This document shows positions 51,060 through 60,670 of a DNA stretch of 64,000 bases, one piece after another. A program made the translations under genes and the position numbers. The stretch covers positions 1,488,001-1,552,000 of the forward strand of contig NZ_JAQNDL010000003.1 of NCBI RefSeq assembly GCF_028368995.1, given 5' to 3'. How positions within the stretch are numbered: position 1 is the first letter of the stretch; every line of letters begins with the position of its first letter. The notes beneath the pieces are model-generated. The model searched no databases. It was not told the origin of the DNA and saw only the letters and a program-made list of their open reading frames with translations. Origin of the DNA: Nannocystis bainbridge. Lineage in GTDB: Bacteria > Myxococcota_A > Polyangia > Nannocystales > Nannocystaceae.

Positions 51060-51618
51060 GCGCCGACGAATTCCGGGTCCATCGTCCCACGAGGATCGTC
51101 CAGACTCCGCGAATTCGCGGCCCGCGAATCATCCGACCGCGATGACCTGCGCCTCCGCCTCGCTGCGCGCCCGCCAATCGACGGAGTCGCCATTCGCATC
51201 GGCGCTGCTCCGCCCGTGCGGTCCCCGCGCCCGCGGTCTTCGGGCGCCATGTCTCGAAGGACAGCTGAACGGCGGCGATCACGCTTGTCGGAGCGCCGAC
51301 CGAGTCGCCTCGCGATCGCGTGTGCGGAATGACCAATGTCTGGCGCCCGCAGGGCCTGCGTTCGCCCCGGTGATTGCCGCGCATGTATGCTCGTTCACAA
51401 GATTTGCTCGCCGACGCGATCGCCGACGCGGCCCCGCGAAAACGCGCAGCGGTGGGCCCAGGGCCCGTGATGCGGCTGCGGACTGAACATTCGCTCCTGG
51501 TCGTTGCATCGGCAAGTTCACCCCAGCGGCAGGCCCCATCTGGGGCTCTTGCGGCGTGTTCTGCCTCATGCGCGATTGCGCGCCCCACGCGGTTTTGCCG
51601 GCGTATCCTCGCGTCCGG
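51060..51618. other. intergenic region upstream of hsdM
   Basis: 560 bp without a supported gene. It contains CGCGAATTCGCG (51111-51122, perfect 12-bp palindrome) about 50 bp after the cytochrome stop and a palindrome-family copy at 51248. The hsdM promoter should be near 51500-51600 but no clear hexamers were found. Confidence 0.5.
51248..51264. repeat. dispersed palindrome copy
   Basis: CATGTCT-CGA-AGGACAG, intergenic, one mismatch between the arms. Confidence 0.55.
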
Positions 51619-53028
51619 ATGCTTCCCCGTGTGCGCCGCGACGACACCACTCTCGAGCGCCAGCTGTGGCTCGCGGCCAACAAGCTCCGGCATCACCTCG
51701 ATGCGGCGGCTTACAAGCACATCGTGCTCGGGCTCGTATTTTTGCGCTGGGCCTCGAGCAGCTGGCCGGCGATCACCGCCGCGAGCAGCAGCCCCGACCT
51801 GGGCAAGCGCCTCGACGACGCGCTGCTGGCCCTCGAGCGCAGCGACGTCGCGCTGCACGGCGTGCTCACCCCTCGCTACGAGCGCTCGGGCCTCGACCCC
51901 GCCTGTCTCAAGGAGCTGGTCGGTCTGGTCGGCAGCGTCGACATCGCCGGCGACCGCGACCTGCTCGGGCGGATCTACGAATATTTCCTCGCCGAGTTCG
52001 CCAGCGCCGAGGGCCGCAAGGGCGGGCAGTTTTACACCCCGCGCGGCGTCGTCCAGCTGCTCGTCGCCATGCTCGCCCCGCGGTCCGGGCGCGTCTACGA
52101 CCCCTGCTGCGGCAGCGGCGGCATGTTCGTGCACAGCGCTCACGCCGGCATCAATCTGTTCGGACAGGAGTCGAATCCGACCACCTGGCGGCTGGCGAAG
52201 ATGAACCTCGCGCTGCGCGGCTTGCAGGGCGACCTCGGCCCCGGGCCCGGCGACACCTTGCGCCGCGACCTCCACCCCGACTTGCGGGCCGAGTACATCC
52301 TCGCCAACCCGCCGTTCAACGCCAGCGCGTGGGGCGAGCCGGACTCTGGCGATACCCGCTGGCGCTACGGCCAGCCGCCGTCGCGCTGCGCCAACTTCGC
52401 GTGGGTCCAGCACGTCCTGCATCACCTCGCCCCGCGCGGCGTCGCCGGGGTCGTGCTCGCGTGCGGCAGCCTGAGCTCGCGCCGCTCGGGCGAGGGCGAC
52501 ATTCGCCGCGCCATCGTCGAGGCCGACAAGCTCGACTGCGTGGTCGCCCTGCCGTCGCAGCTGTTCTACGCCACCTCGATCCCCGCCTGCCTGTGGATCT
52601 TCGCCGACGACAGGCGCGGCGGCGACGGCCGCTCGCGCCAGGGCGAGGTCCTCTTCGTCGACGCGCGCCACCTCGGCACCATGGTCACTCGCACCATGCG
52701 CGAGCTGTCGCGCGCCGACATCGAAGCGATCGCCGGCACCTATCGCGCCTGGCGCGGCGACTCCGAGGTCGCCGCGACCGAAGGCGAGCCGCCGCGACCG
52801 GTCGAGGTCGCCGGCTTCTCGCGCGCCGTCGACCTCGCCGAGATCGCGCGTCAGGAGTTCGTGCTCACGCCCGGGCGTTACGTCGGCGCTGCCGCCGAAC
52901 CGGCGCCCTCCGAGCCCTACGCCGAGCGCATGCGACGGCTCGCCGGGACGCTCGACGCCCAGCTCGTCACCGCCGCCGAGCTCGATCGCAAGCTCCGCGA
53001 CCTCGTGCGGGAGCTCGACCATGAGTGA
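51619..53028 (+). CDS. hsdM: type I restriction-modification system, modification subunit HsdM
   Basis: 469 residues. HsdM is the adenine-N6 methyltransferase of type I systems. The N-terminal helical part (ERQLWLAANKLRHHLDAAAYK, GRIYEYFLAEFA) is followed by GGQFYTPRGVVQLLV, the SAM motif DPCCGSGGMF at about 161 and the catalytic NPPF at about 230. A start at 51619 fits the family; one at 51556 is also open. It overlaps hsdS by eight bases, so the subunits are translationally coupled. No hsdR lies up- or downstream in this window. Confidence 0.94.
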   Translation: MLPRVRRDDTTLERQLWLAANKLRHHLDAAAYKHIVLGLVFLRWASSSWPAITAASSSPDLGKRLDDALLALERSDVALHGVLTPRYERSGLDPACLKELVGLVGSVDIAGDRDLLGRIYEYFLAEFASAEGRKGGQFYTPRGVVQLLVAMLAPRSGRVYDPCCGSGGMFVHSAHAGINLFGQESNPTTWRLAKMNLALRGLQGDLGPGPGDTLRRDLHPDLRAEYILANPPFNASAWGEPDSGDTRWRYGQPPSRCANFAWVQHVLHHLAPRGVAGVVLACGSLSSRRSGEGDIRRAIVEADKLDCVVALPSQLFYATSIPACLWIFADDRRGGDGRSRQGEVLFVDARHLGTMVTRTMRELSRADIEAIAGTYRAWRGDSEVAATEGEPPRPVEVAGFSRAVDLAEIARQEFVLTPGRYVGAAAEPAPSEPYAERMRRLAGTLDAQLVTAAELDRKLRDLVRELDHE

Positions 53029-54280
53029 GCGGCGCCTGAGCACCCTCGGCGCGCTCGGGCGCATCGTCATCGGCGGCACCCCGCCGGCCGACGACCCGGC
53101 GCATTTCGGCGGCCCGATCCCCTTCATCACCCCGACCGACCTCGACGGCCGGCGCAACATCGACGGGGCCACGCGCACGCTCACCGAGCTCGGCGCGCGC
53201 ATGATCGGCGCCTCGCGGGTGCCCAAGGGCAGCGTCCTCTTGACCTGCATCGGCGCCGACCTCGGCAAGACCGCCTGCACCGGCGTCGACGCTGCCATCA
53301 ATCAGCAATTGGCCGCCCTCGTCGTCGATCCGCCCAATTGCCCGCGCTACGTCTATTACGACCTGCGCGCTCGCCAGCGCGAGCTGCGGGCCGCCGCCGG
53401 CGGCTCGGCCCAGCCGATCCTCACCAAATCGGGGCTCGTGCGGATCCCCATCGTCTTGCCGCCGCCGCGCCGTCAGCAGGCGATCGTCGAGGCGCTCGGG
53501 GCCCTCGACGACAAGGTCGAGCTCAACCACCGCCTGTGCGTCACTCTGGCCGAGATCGCGGGCGCCCGCTTCCGGGCCCAGTTCGTCGACCTCGAAGCCC
53601 CGCCCGACTGGAAGCACGTCCGCCTCGGCGAGCTGTTCGACCTCGACAAGGGCCTGTCGTACCGCGGCGAACTGCTCGGCGACACCGGCATGCGCTTGCT
53701 CGGCCTCGGGGACTTCGGCGCCCGCCCCGAGCTCGACGCCGAGGACGTCCCGCGGCGCTACGGCGGCCGGCATCAATCACGGCACATGGTCGTCCCCGGC
53801 GACATCCTGATCGCCAACACCGACCTCACCCAGCGCCGCGAGCTGCTCGGCGCCCCGCTGCGGGTCCCTCACCTCGGCGAGAGTCCGGTGCTTTTCTCGC
53901 ACCACGCCTTCGCCGTGCGGTTTTTGCCTGGCCGCGAGGGCTGGCGCGAGTTCGTCTACTTCGCCCTCCAGCAGCCCGAGTTCCGCGCCCGCGCGGCCGG
54001 TTTCGCCTCGGGCACCACCGTGCTCGCGTTGCCGCGCGACGCCGTCCTCGATCACACCATCGCCCTGCCGCCCGAGCGGCTGCGCCAGGCCTTCAGCGAC
54101 GTCACGCGGCCGTTGCTCGCGCGCATCGACCACGCCAAGCAGGAGTCGCGCGCGCTCGTCGAATTGCGCGAGCACCTGCTCCCCGCGCTGGTCTCCGGCG
54201 CCCTCGCCCCGCCGCAATTCGGCGACTCGCGGCCCGTCTCTGAGCTCGCCCTCGACGCGATCGCCGACAGCCGACAATGA
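53021..54280 (+). CDS. hsdS: type I restriction-modification system, specificity subunit HsdS
   Basis: 419 residues with the two half-subunit plan of HsdS. The first target-recognition region (LGALGRIVIGGTPPADDPAHF, GSVLLTCIG) ends in a conserved helix (PPPRRQQAIVEALGALDDKVELN); the second starts with WKHVRLGELFDLDKGLSY and ends with RALVELREHLLPALVSGAL. These decide which bipartite DNA sequence is methylated. Overlaps hsdM. The following gene is on the other strand. Confidence 0.93.
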   Translation: MSERRLSTLGALGRIVIGGTPPADDPAHFGGPIPFITPTDLDGRRNIDGATRTLTELGARMIGASRVPKGSVLLTCIGADLGKTACTGVDAAINQQLAALVVDPPNCPRYVYYDLRARQRELRAAAGGSAQPILTKSGLVRIPIVLPPPRRQQAIVEALGALDDKVELNHRLCVTLAEIAGARFRAQFVDLEAPPDWKHVRLGELFDLDKGLSYRGELLGDTGMRLLGLGDFGARPELDAEDVPRRYGGRHQSRHMVVPGDILIANTDLTQRRELLGAPLRVPHLGESPVLFSHHAFAVRFLPGREGWREFVYFALQQPEFRARAAGFASGTTVLALPRDAVLDHTIALPPERLRQAFSDVTRPLLARIDHAKQESRALVELREHLLPALVSGALAPPQFGDSRPVSELALDAIADSRQ

Positions 54281-54334
54281 CGGTGGCAGGCGACCTGCCC
54301 GCAGTGTCCATGGCACGACGCGCGCAGGACGTAA

Positions 54335-55459
54335 TCAGTACGTCACCCCGAGGTGCTTCTCGGCGCACCCCGAGCACACGTCGGGCTTGAATCGCCACTC
54401 CGGCGACGTGGTCTCGCGGCAGTAGGAGCACACGGTGAACTTCGCCCGCCGCGCCGCTGCCGCCGCTTCGATGGCGGGGCGCACGGCTTCCAGCCGCGCG
54501 ACCGGATCGGCGGGCAGCTCGTGCCAGCGCCAGCGCGCGCGCAACCCGTGGGCCCGCTCGGGCGTGTGAGGCCCGGGCCAGCGAATCGCGAAGTCCCGCA
54601 CTTCCAGGGCCTCCGCGTCGGCCCGCACCACCACCTCGACCGGCGCACCGGCCTCGAGCAACGAAGCGCCCTCGGCCAGCATCGCCGGTTCGCAAGGTTT
54701 GTCCTCGCCCCGTACCGCCGCCTGGCCGCCCGCAGCAGCGACGCGTTCGATCACCACGCGCGCCTCGTCGCCGTCGAGCGTCTCGAGCAGCACACACGGC
54801 AACGCTTCCAGCATGTCCCTCGCGCTCCGCAGGTTGCATCCGACGATATCGCGGATCAGGCGGATCGCGGCCGGTCGGCCGGGCGGAGGTACGCGCAATT
54901 CGACGACGCGTTCGCGGCACTCCGGATTGCGCTGATGATTCGTACACCAGTAGAAGGGCGACACCCACGCGTTGAGTTCGTCGTCGCCGTCGTGCACCGC
55001 GATCTCCAGCACCGGCCCGGGCAGCGCCCAGCGCAGCGACTGCAGCAGCGTCGCCGCGACGTTGTCGAGCTCCAGGCCCGCGGGCAGCGGCTGCAGGTCG
55101 GCCTCCCGGAGCCCGCCTGCGAGCAGCGTGGGCGGCTCACCCGGGCGCCTCGCCGGCCGCCACGGGTACAATCGCCGGTGGCTGAGGGCCCCCACGCGGG
55201 CCACCCAGGCCGGATCGAGGCCTCGCGCGAGCTCGTCCAGCGCCGCCTGCCGGTCGCGGAACTCCGCTTCGCGGCCCGGGACGACCGGGTGGCCGAGGCG
55301 CGAGCGCGGCGCGCGAATCCGGGTCTCGGCCAGCGCCGCGTCGAGGGCCAGGAATTTCCCGCGAGGATCTCCGTGATCGATCAGCGCGACCGAGCAGGCT
55401 GCTCGCACCCGCCGGTCGAGGGGCGCACCCGCCAGCGCGATCATCAGTGCCTCGTGCAT
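54335..55459 (-). CDS. TIGR02996-like domain fused to ribosomal L7/L12 C-terminal-like domain and a Cys4 zinc site
   Basis: 374 residues. The first 45 residues (MHEALMIALAGAPLDRRVRA, DHGDPRGKFLALD) resemble the TIGR02996 repeat-companion domain of planctomycetes and myxobacteria. At about residues 195-245 the pattern AIRLIRDIVGCNLRSARDML then ARVVIERVAAAGGQAAV fits the L7/L12 C-terminal domain (helix-turn-helix that binds translation GTPases in the ribosome). The end has CSYC...CSGC, a probable zinc ribbon. No signal peptide; cytoplasmic. Function unknown; the L7/L12-like part may bind a GTPase or be only a fold relic. Confidence 0.7.
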   Translation of the reverse strand: MHEALMIALAGAPLDRRVRAACSVALIDHGDPRGKFLALDAALAETRIRAPRSRLGHPVVPGREAEFRDRQAALDELARGLDPAWVARVGALSHRRLYPWRPARRPGEPPTLLAGGLREADLQPLPAGLELDNVAATLLQSLRWALPGPVLEIAVHDGDDELNAWVSPFYWCTNHQRNPECRERVVELRVPPPGRPAAIRLIRDIVGCNLRSARDMLEALPCVLLETLDGDEARVVIERVAAAGGQAAVRGEDKPCEPAMLAEGASLLEAGAPVEVVVRADAEALEVRDFAIRWPGPHTPERAHGLRARWRWHELPADPVARLEAVRPAIEAAAAARRAKFTVCSYCRETTSPEWRFKPDVCSGCAEKHLGVTY

Positions 55460-55757
55460 CTCGCGACCTTACTCGAGCGGCTCGAACCCGAGAAGTCGCG
55501 GCCGCCGTGAAGTGCCGCCCAGGACCCGCGATTCGTGCGTCGCCTCGCCCGTGCGATCCGCATCACCCGGATGGCGAGAGCGCCGATCTGCCGCCGACGC
55601 CACCCGCGCGCCCCCCGCAGGCGCGCGCTCGCGGCCGCGAGGATTTGGACGAATCGGTCGCCGGTGCCTCGTGGCGGCGAGCGCTCGCCGCCGACCTCGT
55701 CACCTCTCGGGCGCCGCCTGCGACTCGGCGTACCTTCAGCGATGGAGCCTGATTGTC
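55460..55757. other. divergent intergenic region
   Basis: Just under 300 bp between divergent genes. No CDS or repeat is supported; promoters of both flanking genes are expected here. Confidence 0.4.
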
Positions 55758-57473
55758 ATGTCTCGAGCGACAACGATCGCCGTCATGGCCCTCTGCGCCT
55801 GCGGTCGGCGCGGCGGCGACGGCGTCACCGATCCGGAGGCCGGCGCGACGAGCAGCCATCTCGCCGCCATCGGCGACCCGGGCAGCGGCGAATCGTGGAG
55901 CTTGAAGTCGCTGGCGCGCGGGGCCGTGTTGTTCGACGACCTCGGCGACCACCGCCGGCCCGTCACCACCCAATCACCCCAGGCGCAGGCCTTCTTCGAT
56001 CAGGGCCTCAACCTCCTCTATGGATTCAACCACGACGAGGCCGCGCGCTCGTTCGCCCGCGCCGTCGAGCTCGACCCGGGCTGCGCCATGTGTCTGTGGG
56101 GAGTCGCCTACGCGCTCGGCCCCAATTACAACATCCCGATGCTGCCCGACCGCGCCCACGCCGCCTGGGACGCCGTCACGCGGGCGCAGCAGCACGCGCA
56201 ATACGGGCGGCCGGTGGAGCTCGCGCTGGTGGCCGCGCTGGCGCGCCGGTTCAAGGGCTCCGACTACGCCCCGCCGGCCGAGATGCAGGTCTACAACCGG
56301 ATCTACGCCGACGAGATGCGCGACGTCGCCAGGCGATTCCCCGACGACCTCGACGTCCAGGTGCTGTTCGCGGAAGCGTTGATGAACGTCGAACCGTGGC
56401 GGCTTTGGAGCAACGAGGGCGTCGCGGCGCCGGGCACGCCGGAGATCGTCGAGACCCTCGAATCGGTGCTCGCGCGCGACGAATCGCACCCTGGCGCCAA
56501 TCATTTCTACATCCACGCCCTCGAGGCCTCGGCCCGGCCCGAGCGGGCGATCGGCGCCGCCGACCGCTTGCCCGCCTTGATGCCCGGGGCCGGACACATG
56601 GTTCACATGCCGGCCCACATCTATCAACGGGTCGGCCGCTACGGCGACGCCGCCGAGGCCAACCGGCGCGCGGTCCAGGTCGATCAGCGCTACCTCGCCC
56701 GCGTCGAGCCGATCGGCTATTACACGTTCTACCTGGCCCACAATTACGGCTTCCTCGCCTACGCCGCCGCCATGCTGGGGCGCAGCGCCGAATCGCTCGA
56801 GGCCGCGCGCAAGTCGGCCGAGCACATGCCGCGCGACATCGTGTGCGGCATGCCTGGCATGGACTTCTTCCTGGCCGAGCCGTTCTTCGTGATGGTCCGC
56901 TTCGGCCGCTGGGACGAGGTCTTCGGGGCCTCCAAGCCCGACCCGAAGCACCGCACCCTGGTCGCCCTGTGGCACCACGCGCGGGGCATGGCGCTGGCGG
57001 CGAACGACGAGATCGAGGGCGCCTACGCCGAGGCCATGCAGATCCGCGACATCTTGCGCGAGCTGCCCGACGATCAGCTCGCCGGCCTCAATCAGGGCAG
57101 GCGGGTGCTGCAGCTCGCGGCCGACGTGGTCGAGGCGCGCGCCGCCGAGGCCGAGCGTTCGCCCGAGGCGATCGCCCGGTGGGAGCGGGCCGTCGCGCTG
57201 GCCGACACCCTCGCCTACAACGAGCCCCCCGATTGGTTCTATCCGTTGCGTCACTACCTCGGCGCCGCCCTCCTCGACGCCGGGCGCGCGCGCGAAGCCG
57301 AGGCCGTCTATCGGGCCGACCTGGCGCGCCACCCCAACAACGGGTGGGCCTACTTCGGCCTGTGGAAGTCGCTGGCGGCGCAAAAGAAGAGGGCCGCCGC
57401 CAGGCGGGCCGAGCGCGACTACCACGACGCGTGGGCGTCCGCCGACTTCGAGCTCGAGCGGACCGCCTTCTGA
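55758..57473 (+). CDS. TPR-repeat lipoprotein
   Basis: 571 residues. MSRATTIAVMALCACGRRG is a short lipoprotein signal. Helical repeats dominate: FFDQGLNLLYGFNHDEAARS, FARAVELDPGCAMCLWGVAY, HMPAHIYQRVGRYGDAAEAN and LLDAGRAREAEAVYRADLAR. The combination of 'FDQGLNLLYGFNHDEAARSF' and 'HMPAHIYQRVGRY' is a known family of exported TPR proteins present in many bacteria; it is not characterised. Probably a scaffold in the periplasm. The ATG at 55758 directly follows the promoter region; no operon partner. Confidence 0.85.
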   Translation: MSRATTIAVMALCACGRRGGDGVTDPEAGATSSHLAAIGDPGSGESWSLKSLARGAVLFDDLGDHRRPVTTQSPQAQAFFDQGLNLLYGFNHDEAARSFARAVELDPGCAMCLWGVAYALGPNYNIPMLPDRAHAAWDAVTRAQQHAQYGRPVELALVAALARRFKGSDYAPPAEMQVYNRIYADEMRDVARRFPDDLDVQVLFAEALMNVEPWRLWSNEGVAAPGTPEIVETLESVLARDESHPGANHFYIHALEASARPERAIGAADRLPALMPGAGHMVHMPAHIYQRVGRYGDAAEANRRAVQVDQRYLARVEPIGYYTFYLAHNYGFLAYAAAMLGRSAESLEAARKSAEHMPRDIVCGMPGMDFFLAEPFFVMVRFGRWDEVFGASKPDPKHRTLVALWHHARGMALAANDEIEGAYAEAMQIRDILRELPDDQLAGLNQGRRVLQLAADVVEARAAEAERSPEAIARWERAVALADTLAYNEPPDWFYPLRHYLGAALLDAGRAREAEAVYRADLARHPNNGWAYFGLWKSLAAQKKRAAARRAERDYHDAWASADFELERTAF

Positions 57474-57742
57474 TCGCAGGTCGGCAATCGTCATACCTCG
57501 CCCCGGGCGGAACCGCGCCGGCAATGCGGCGCGGCAATGGACGAATGGCTCGCTGACCACAATCGAGTCATGCGTGGACCTGGGGCCTCCGGGCGATTCG
57601 CTGCAGCGTGCGGACGGCCTCGCCGGGCCGATCGGGCGCCAGCGGACACATGCACGCAGCAACTGTCCGCGTGCCGGCATCGGCATCACTGTCTCGTGCG
57701 ATTGCGATGGATGTTTCTACATGGATCGTGTAACCTCGGAGT

Positions 57743-58555
57743 GTGACCACGTTCGAGCAGATTCAACGCCAGCTCTGGGACTCCCTGATGGATCACGAGC
57801 GTCGGGTGTTCCTGCAGCTCATTCAGGACGAACTACCGACGCTCACCCTGCGCGAGCTCGGCGAGATCCTCACCAGCCCCGCCGCGCGCAGCGTCGGCGC
57901 CCTGCCGGTGACATCTCTGCTCAGCAACCCCACGGCCCAGGAGGTCGCTCCGCCGTCGGTGTCGAAGGTTCCGCGGCGGCCCGCCGCGCGTGTCGTCGAC
58001 AAGTCCGTCGATTCATCGGCGGCACCCCGCCCGCGATTGCGGCCGGTGTCGGCTCCGCAATCGCCGGTGTCGGCTCGCGTCCTCGCTGACGCCGAGGCCG
58101 CCGCCGCCGACGCCGCCCGGGCCATCGAGGCCGAGCTGGGCGCCCGCCCCGAGGCTCCCGCCTCCAATCAGGCGCCCAGGGCCGTGCGCGTCGAGGCCTC
58201 GGCAGCGCCGCGACGTCCGCGTCCGGAGCCCGCCCAGCTCGAGATCGCGCCGATCGCCGATCGCAGCAATGTCGACGTCGTGCGCAGCGCCATGTCTCGC
58301 ACGCTCGCCCAGCACAATCGCTTCGATCCCGACACCCTGGTCATGAACGCCCTGCGCACCACGGTCGAGCCGATCCGGGCCAAGGACCTGCGGCCGCGCG
58401 TCGGATTGCAGCCTGACGACCTGCGGGCCGTGCTCAATCGCCTGGTCAAGACCGGCGCCATCCGCCGCGAGGGCGAGGGCCCCGACACCGTCTATCAGGT
58501 CTTCACCGTCGCCGCTGCCAGCGCCGCCGCCGAGGCCGCCGCGCCGCTGGCCTGA
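57743..58555 (+). CDS. hypothetical protein with possible winged-helix C-terminus
   Basis: 270 residues from a GTG. The first 50 residues are helical (FEQIQRQLWDSLMDHERRVF, LTLRELGEIL); a Pro/Ala/Arg-rich linker follows to about residue 165; the last 90 (RTLAQHNRFDPDTLVMNALR, IRAKDLRPRVGLQPDDLRAV, LNRLVKTGAIRREGEGPDTV) look like a winged-helix unit in which two helices are followed by a turn and strand. It may bind DNA or be a regulator, but no family is recognised. The N- and C-terminal parts could be two copies of the same helical unit. Stands alone. Confidence 0.65.
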   Translation: MTTFEQIQRQLWDSLMDHERRVFLQLIQDELPTLTLRELGEILTSPAARSVGALPVTSLLSNPTAQEVAPPSVSKVPRRPAARVVDKSVDSSAAPRPRLRPVSAPQSPVSARVLADAEAAAADAARAIEAELGARPEAPASNQAPRAVRVEASAAPRRPRPEPAQLEIAPIADRSNVDVVRSAMSRTLAQHNRFDPDTLVMNALRTTVEPIRAKDLRPRVGLQPDDLRAVLNRLVKTGAIRREGEGPDTVYQVFTVAAASAAAEAAAPLA

Positions 58556-58710
58556 GCGTCGCTCCCCGCACCCAGGCGCGGCCCTCGTGCCTCGCGTGAT
58601 TCGCCCTCGGTAGATTCCCAGCACCTGCCTCTCACCTGTCTCTCGGGTCATCTCCGCAGTCGCGGCCCCTGCGCGCTGTCCGGCCCTCGCGCCGCCTGTT
58701 ACGCTGAGAC

Positions 58711-60474
58711 ATGCGCCTGCGCCCCCAGGTCCTCCGCGGCGGTACCGTGTTCGATGGCCTCGGCGGCCCGGCCCGCGCGCTCGACGTATTGGTCGACGAC
58801 GGCGCGATCTCAGCCCTTCTGCCACCGGGCACGGCCGTGGGGGACGACGTGGAGCGAGTCGACGCGCACGGCTGCTGGGTCACGCCTGGCTTCATCGACA
58901 TCCACACCCATTACGACGCCGAGCTCGAGCTATGGCCAGCGCTCGGCGAATCCGTGCGTCACGGCGTCACCACCGTGTTCCTCGGCAGCTGCGGATTGAG
59001 CCTGGCGGTCGGCGAGCCGGATGAATTGGCCGACATGTTCTGCCGGGTCGAGGGCATCCCGCGCGCCTGCGTCGCGCCGATGCTGGCCCGCGTCAAGGAC
59101 TGGGACGGGCCGGCCAACTATTTACAGCACCTGGAGCGGCTCCCGCTCGGTCCGCACGTGGCGGCATTGCTGGGGCATTCGGCGATCCGCGCCGCCGCCA
59201 TGGGCCTCGGCCGCAGCCTCGACGCGCGCGCCGCCGCCCGCCCCGACGAGCTCGCGCGCATGAAGGCGCTGCTGCACGAGGCCCTCGACGCCGGCTTCCT
59301 CGGCCTGTCGATCAACACCCTGCCGTGGGACAAGATGGACGGCCAGCAATTCCGCAGTCGCCCGACCCCTTCGGTGTTCGCCTCGTGGTCGGAGTATCGC
59401 GCCCTCGCCGGGGTCCTGCGCGCCCGCGGCCGCGTGCTCCAGGGCGTGCCCGACGTCTCGACCAAGTTCAACGTCCTGCTGTTCGCCGCTCTCAGCACCG
59501 GCCTCGGCCGCGCCGCGCTCAAGACCACCCTGATCGCCATGATGGACGCCCCGCCGGCCCGCGGCGTCCACCGCGTCGCCGGCGTATTGACGCGACTCGT
59601 CAATCACCTCTGCGGCGGCGACCTGCGGTTTCAGGCCCTGCCCAATCCTTTCGACATGTGGGTCGACGGCATCGAGGTCCCGGTGTTCGAGGAGTTCGCC
59701 GCCGGCACCGAGGCGCTCCACCTCGAGCACCCGGGCGATCGCGCCGCGCTCCTGCGCGATCCCGCCTACCGCCGGCGGTTCCGCCGGCAATGGCGCGATC
59801 GCCTGCGCGGCCGCGCCTACCACCGCGACCTCGGCCGCACCCGGATCCTCGCCTGTCCCGAAGACCAGCTGGTCGGCAAGTCGTTCGCCGAGGTCGCCGA
59901 ATCGCGCGGCCGCGACCCGATCGACACCCTCCTCGACCTGGTCGCCGAGCACGGCACTGCCCTGCGCTGGCAGACGAGCGTCGCCAACGACCGCCCCGAC
60001 CGGCTCGAGTGGATCGTCCGCCACCCGTTCGCCCAGATCGGCTTCTCCGACGCCGGCGCGCACCTGCGCAACATGGCCTATTACAACTTCCCGCTGCGCC
60101 TGCTGCGAATGGTCCGTGCCGCCGCCGCGCGCGGGCGCCCGATCATGAGCGTCGAGCGGGCCGTGCACCGCGTCACCGGCGAGCTCGCGGCATGGTTCGG
60201 CGTCGACGCCGGCCGGCTCGCCCCGGGCGCCCGCGCCGACCTCGTCGTCGTCGACCCCGAGGCCCTGGACGACCGCCTCGACGCCCTCCACGAGCAGCCC
60301 GTCGCCCCGCCCGCCGCCGGCGGCCCGTTCAGCGAGCTGCGGCGCCTGGTCCGCCGCAACGACGCCGCCGTGCGCCGCGTCCTCGTCGCCGGCCGCACGG
60401 CCTGGCAGGACGGCGCGCTCGCGCCCGAGCTCGGCCGCGAGCGCTTCGGCGCCGTGCTCCGCGCCGGCGCATGA
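58711..60474 (+). CDS. amidohydrolase, N-acyl-D-amino-acid deacylase family
   Basis: 587 residues. The metal-dependent hydrolase start (LRGGTVFDGLGGPARALDV, GCWVTPGFIDIHTHYD with the HTH metal ligands at about 66-68) is followed by GVTTVFLGSCG and, later, QIGFSDAGAHLRNMAYYN and the closing LAPGARADLVVVDPE strand. This is the amidohydrolase-3/D-aminoacylase group; members hydrolyse N-acyl-D-amino acids or related cyclic amides. Substrate unknown. ATG 58711. A T-run hairpin built from the dispersed palindrome follows eight bases after the stop. Confidence 0.88.
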   Translation: MRLRPQVLRGGTVFDGLGGPARALDVLVDDGAISALLPPGTAVGDDVERVDAHGCWVTPGFIDIHTHYDAELELWPALGESVRHGVTTVFLGSCGLSLAVGEPDELADMFCRVEGIPRACVAPMLARVKDWDGPANYLQHLERLPLGPHVAALLGHSAIRAAAMGLGRSLDARAAARPDELARMKALLHEALDAGFLGLSINTLPWDKMDGQQFRSRPTPSVFASWSEYRALAGVLRARGRVLQGVPDVSTKFNVLLFAALSTGLGRAALKTTLIAMMDAPPARGVHRVAGVLTRLVNHLCGGDLRFQALPNPFDMWVDGIEVPVFEEFAAGTEALHLEHPGDRAALLRDPAYRRRFRRQWRDRLRGRAYHRDLGRTRILACPEDQLVGKSFAEVAESRGRDPIDTLLDLVAEHGTALRWQTSVANDRPDRLEWIVRHPFAQIGFSDAGAHLRNMAYYNFPLRLLRMVRAAAARGRPIMSVERAVHRVTGELAAWFGVDAGRLAPGARADLVVVDPEALDDRLDALHEQPVAPPAAGGPFSELRRLVRRNDAAVRRVLVAGRTAWQDGALAPELGRERFGAVLRAGA

Positions 60475-60481
60475 ATCATCG

Positions 60482-60502
60482 CTGTCCCCGAGGACATTTT
60501 TT
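60482..60502 (+). terminator. rho-independent terminator formed by a palindrome copy
   Basis: CTGTCC-CCGA-GGACA followed by TTTTTT: a 5-bp GC-rich stem and a T-run, eight bases after the amidohydrolase stop. It shows that at least one copy of the dispersed family has the full form of an intrinsic terminator. Confidence 0.75.
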
Positions 60503-60612
60503 ACAAAGGACATTCCCGAATCGCCGGATTCGGCACCGCGCTGGCGAACCGTCGACACCCGACGATGACGCGCCGATCGGTGAACCCCTCGAGGCGCCGT
60601 CACCGGCGCACA

Positions 60613-60638
60613 CGGACATGTCCCCGCGGACATGTCCG
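60613..60638. repeat. large palindrome copy, doubled
   Basis: CGGACATGTCC-CCGC-GGACATGTCCG: each arm is itself the palindrome GGACATGTCC, and the two arms pair over 11 bases. Lies between convergent genes. Confidence 0.9.
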
Positions 60639-60650
60639 TGAATCACCACT

Positions 60651-60670
60651 GACATGTCCCTACGGACAGC
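60651..60670. repeat. palindrome copy directly at the 3' end of the DUF6748 gene
   Basis: GACATGTCCC-TAC-GGACAGC; ends at the base before the stop codon of the minus-strand gene. With the two copies to the left it forms a run of three elements within 190 bp between convergent genes. Confidence 0.8.
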
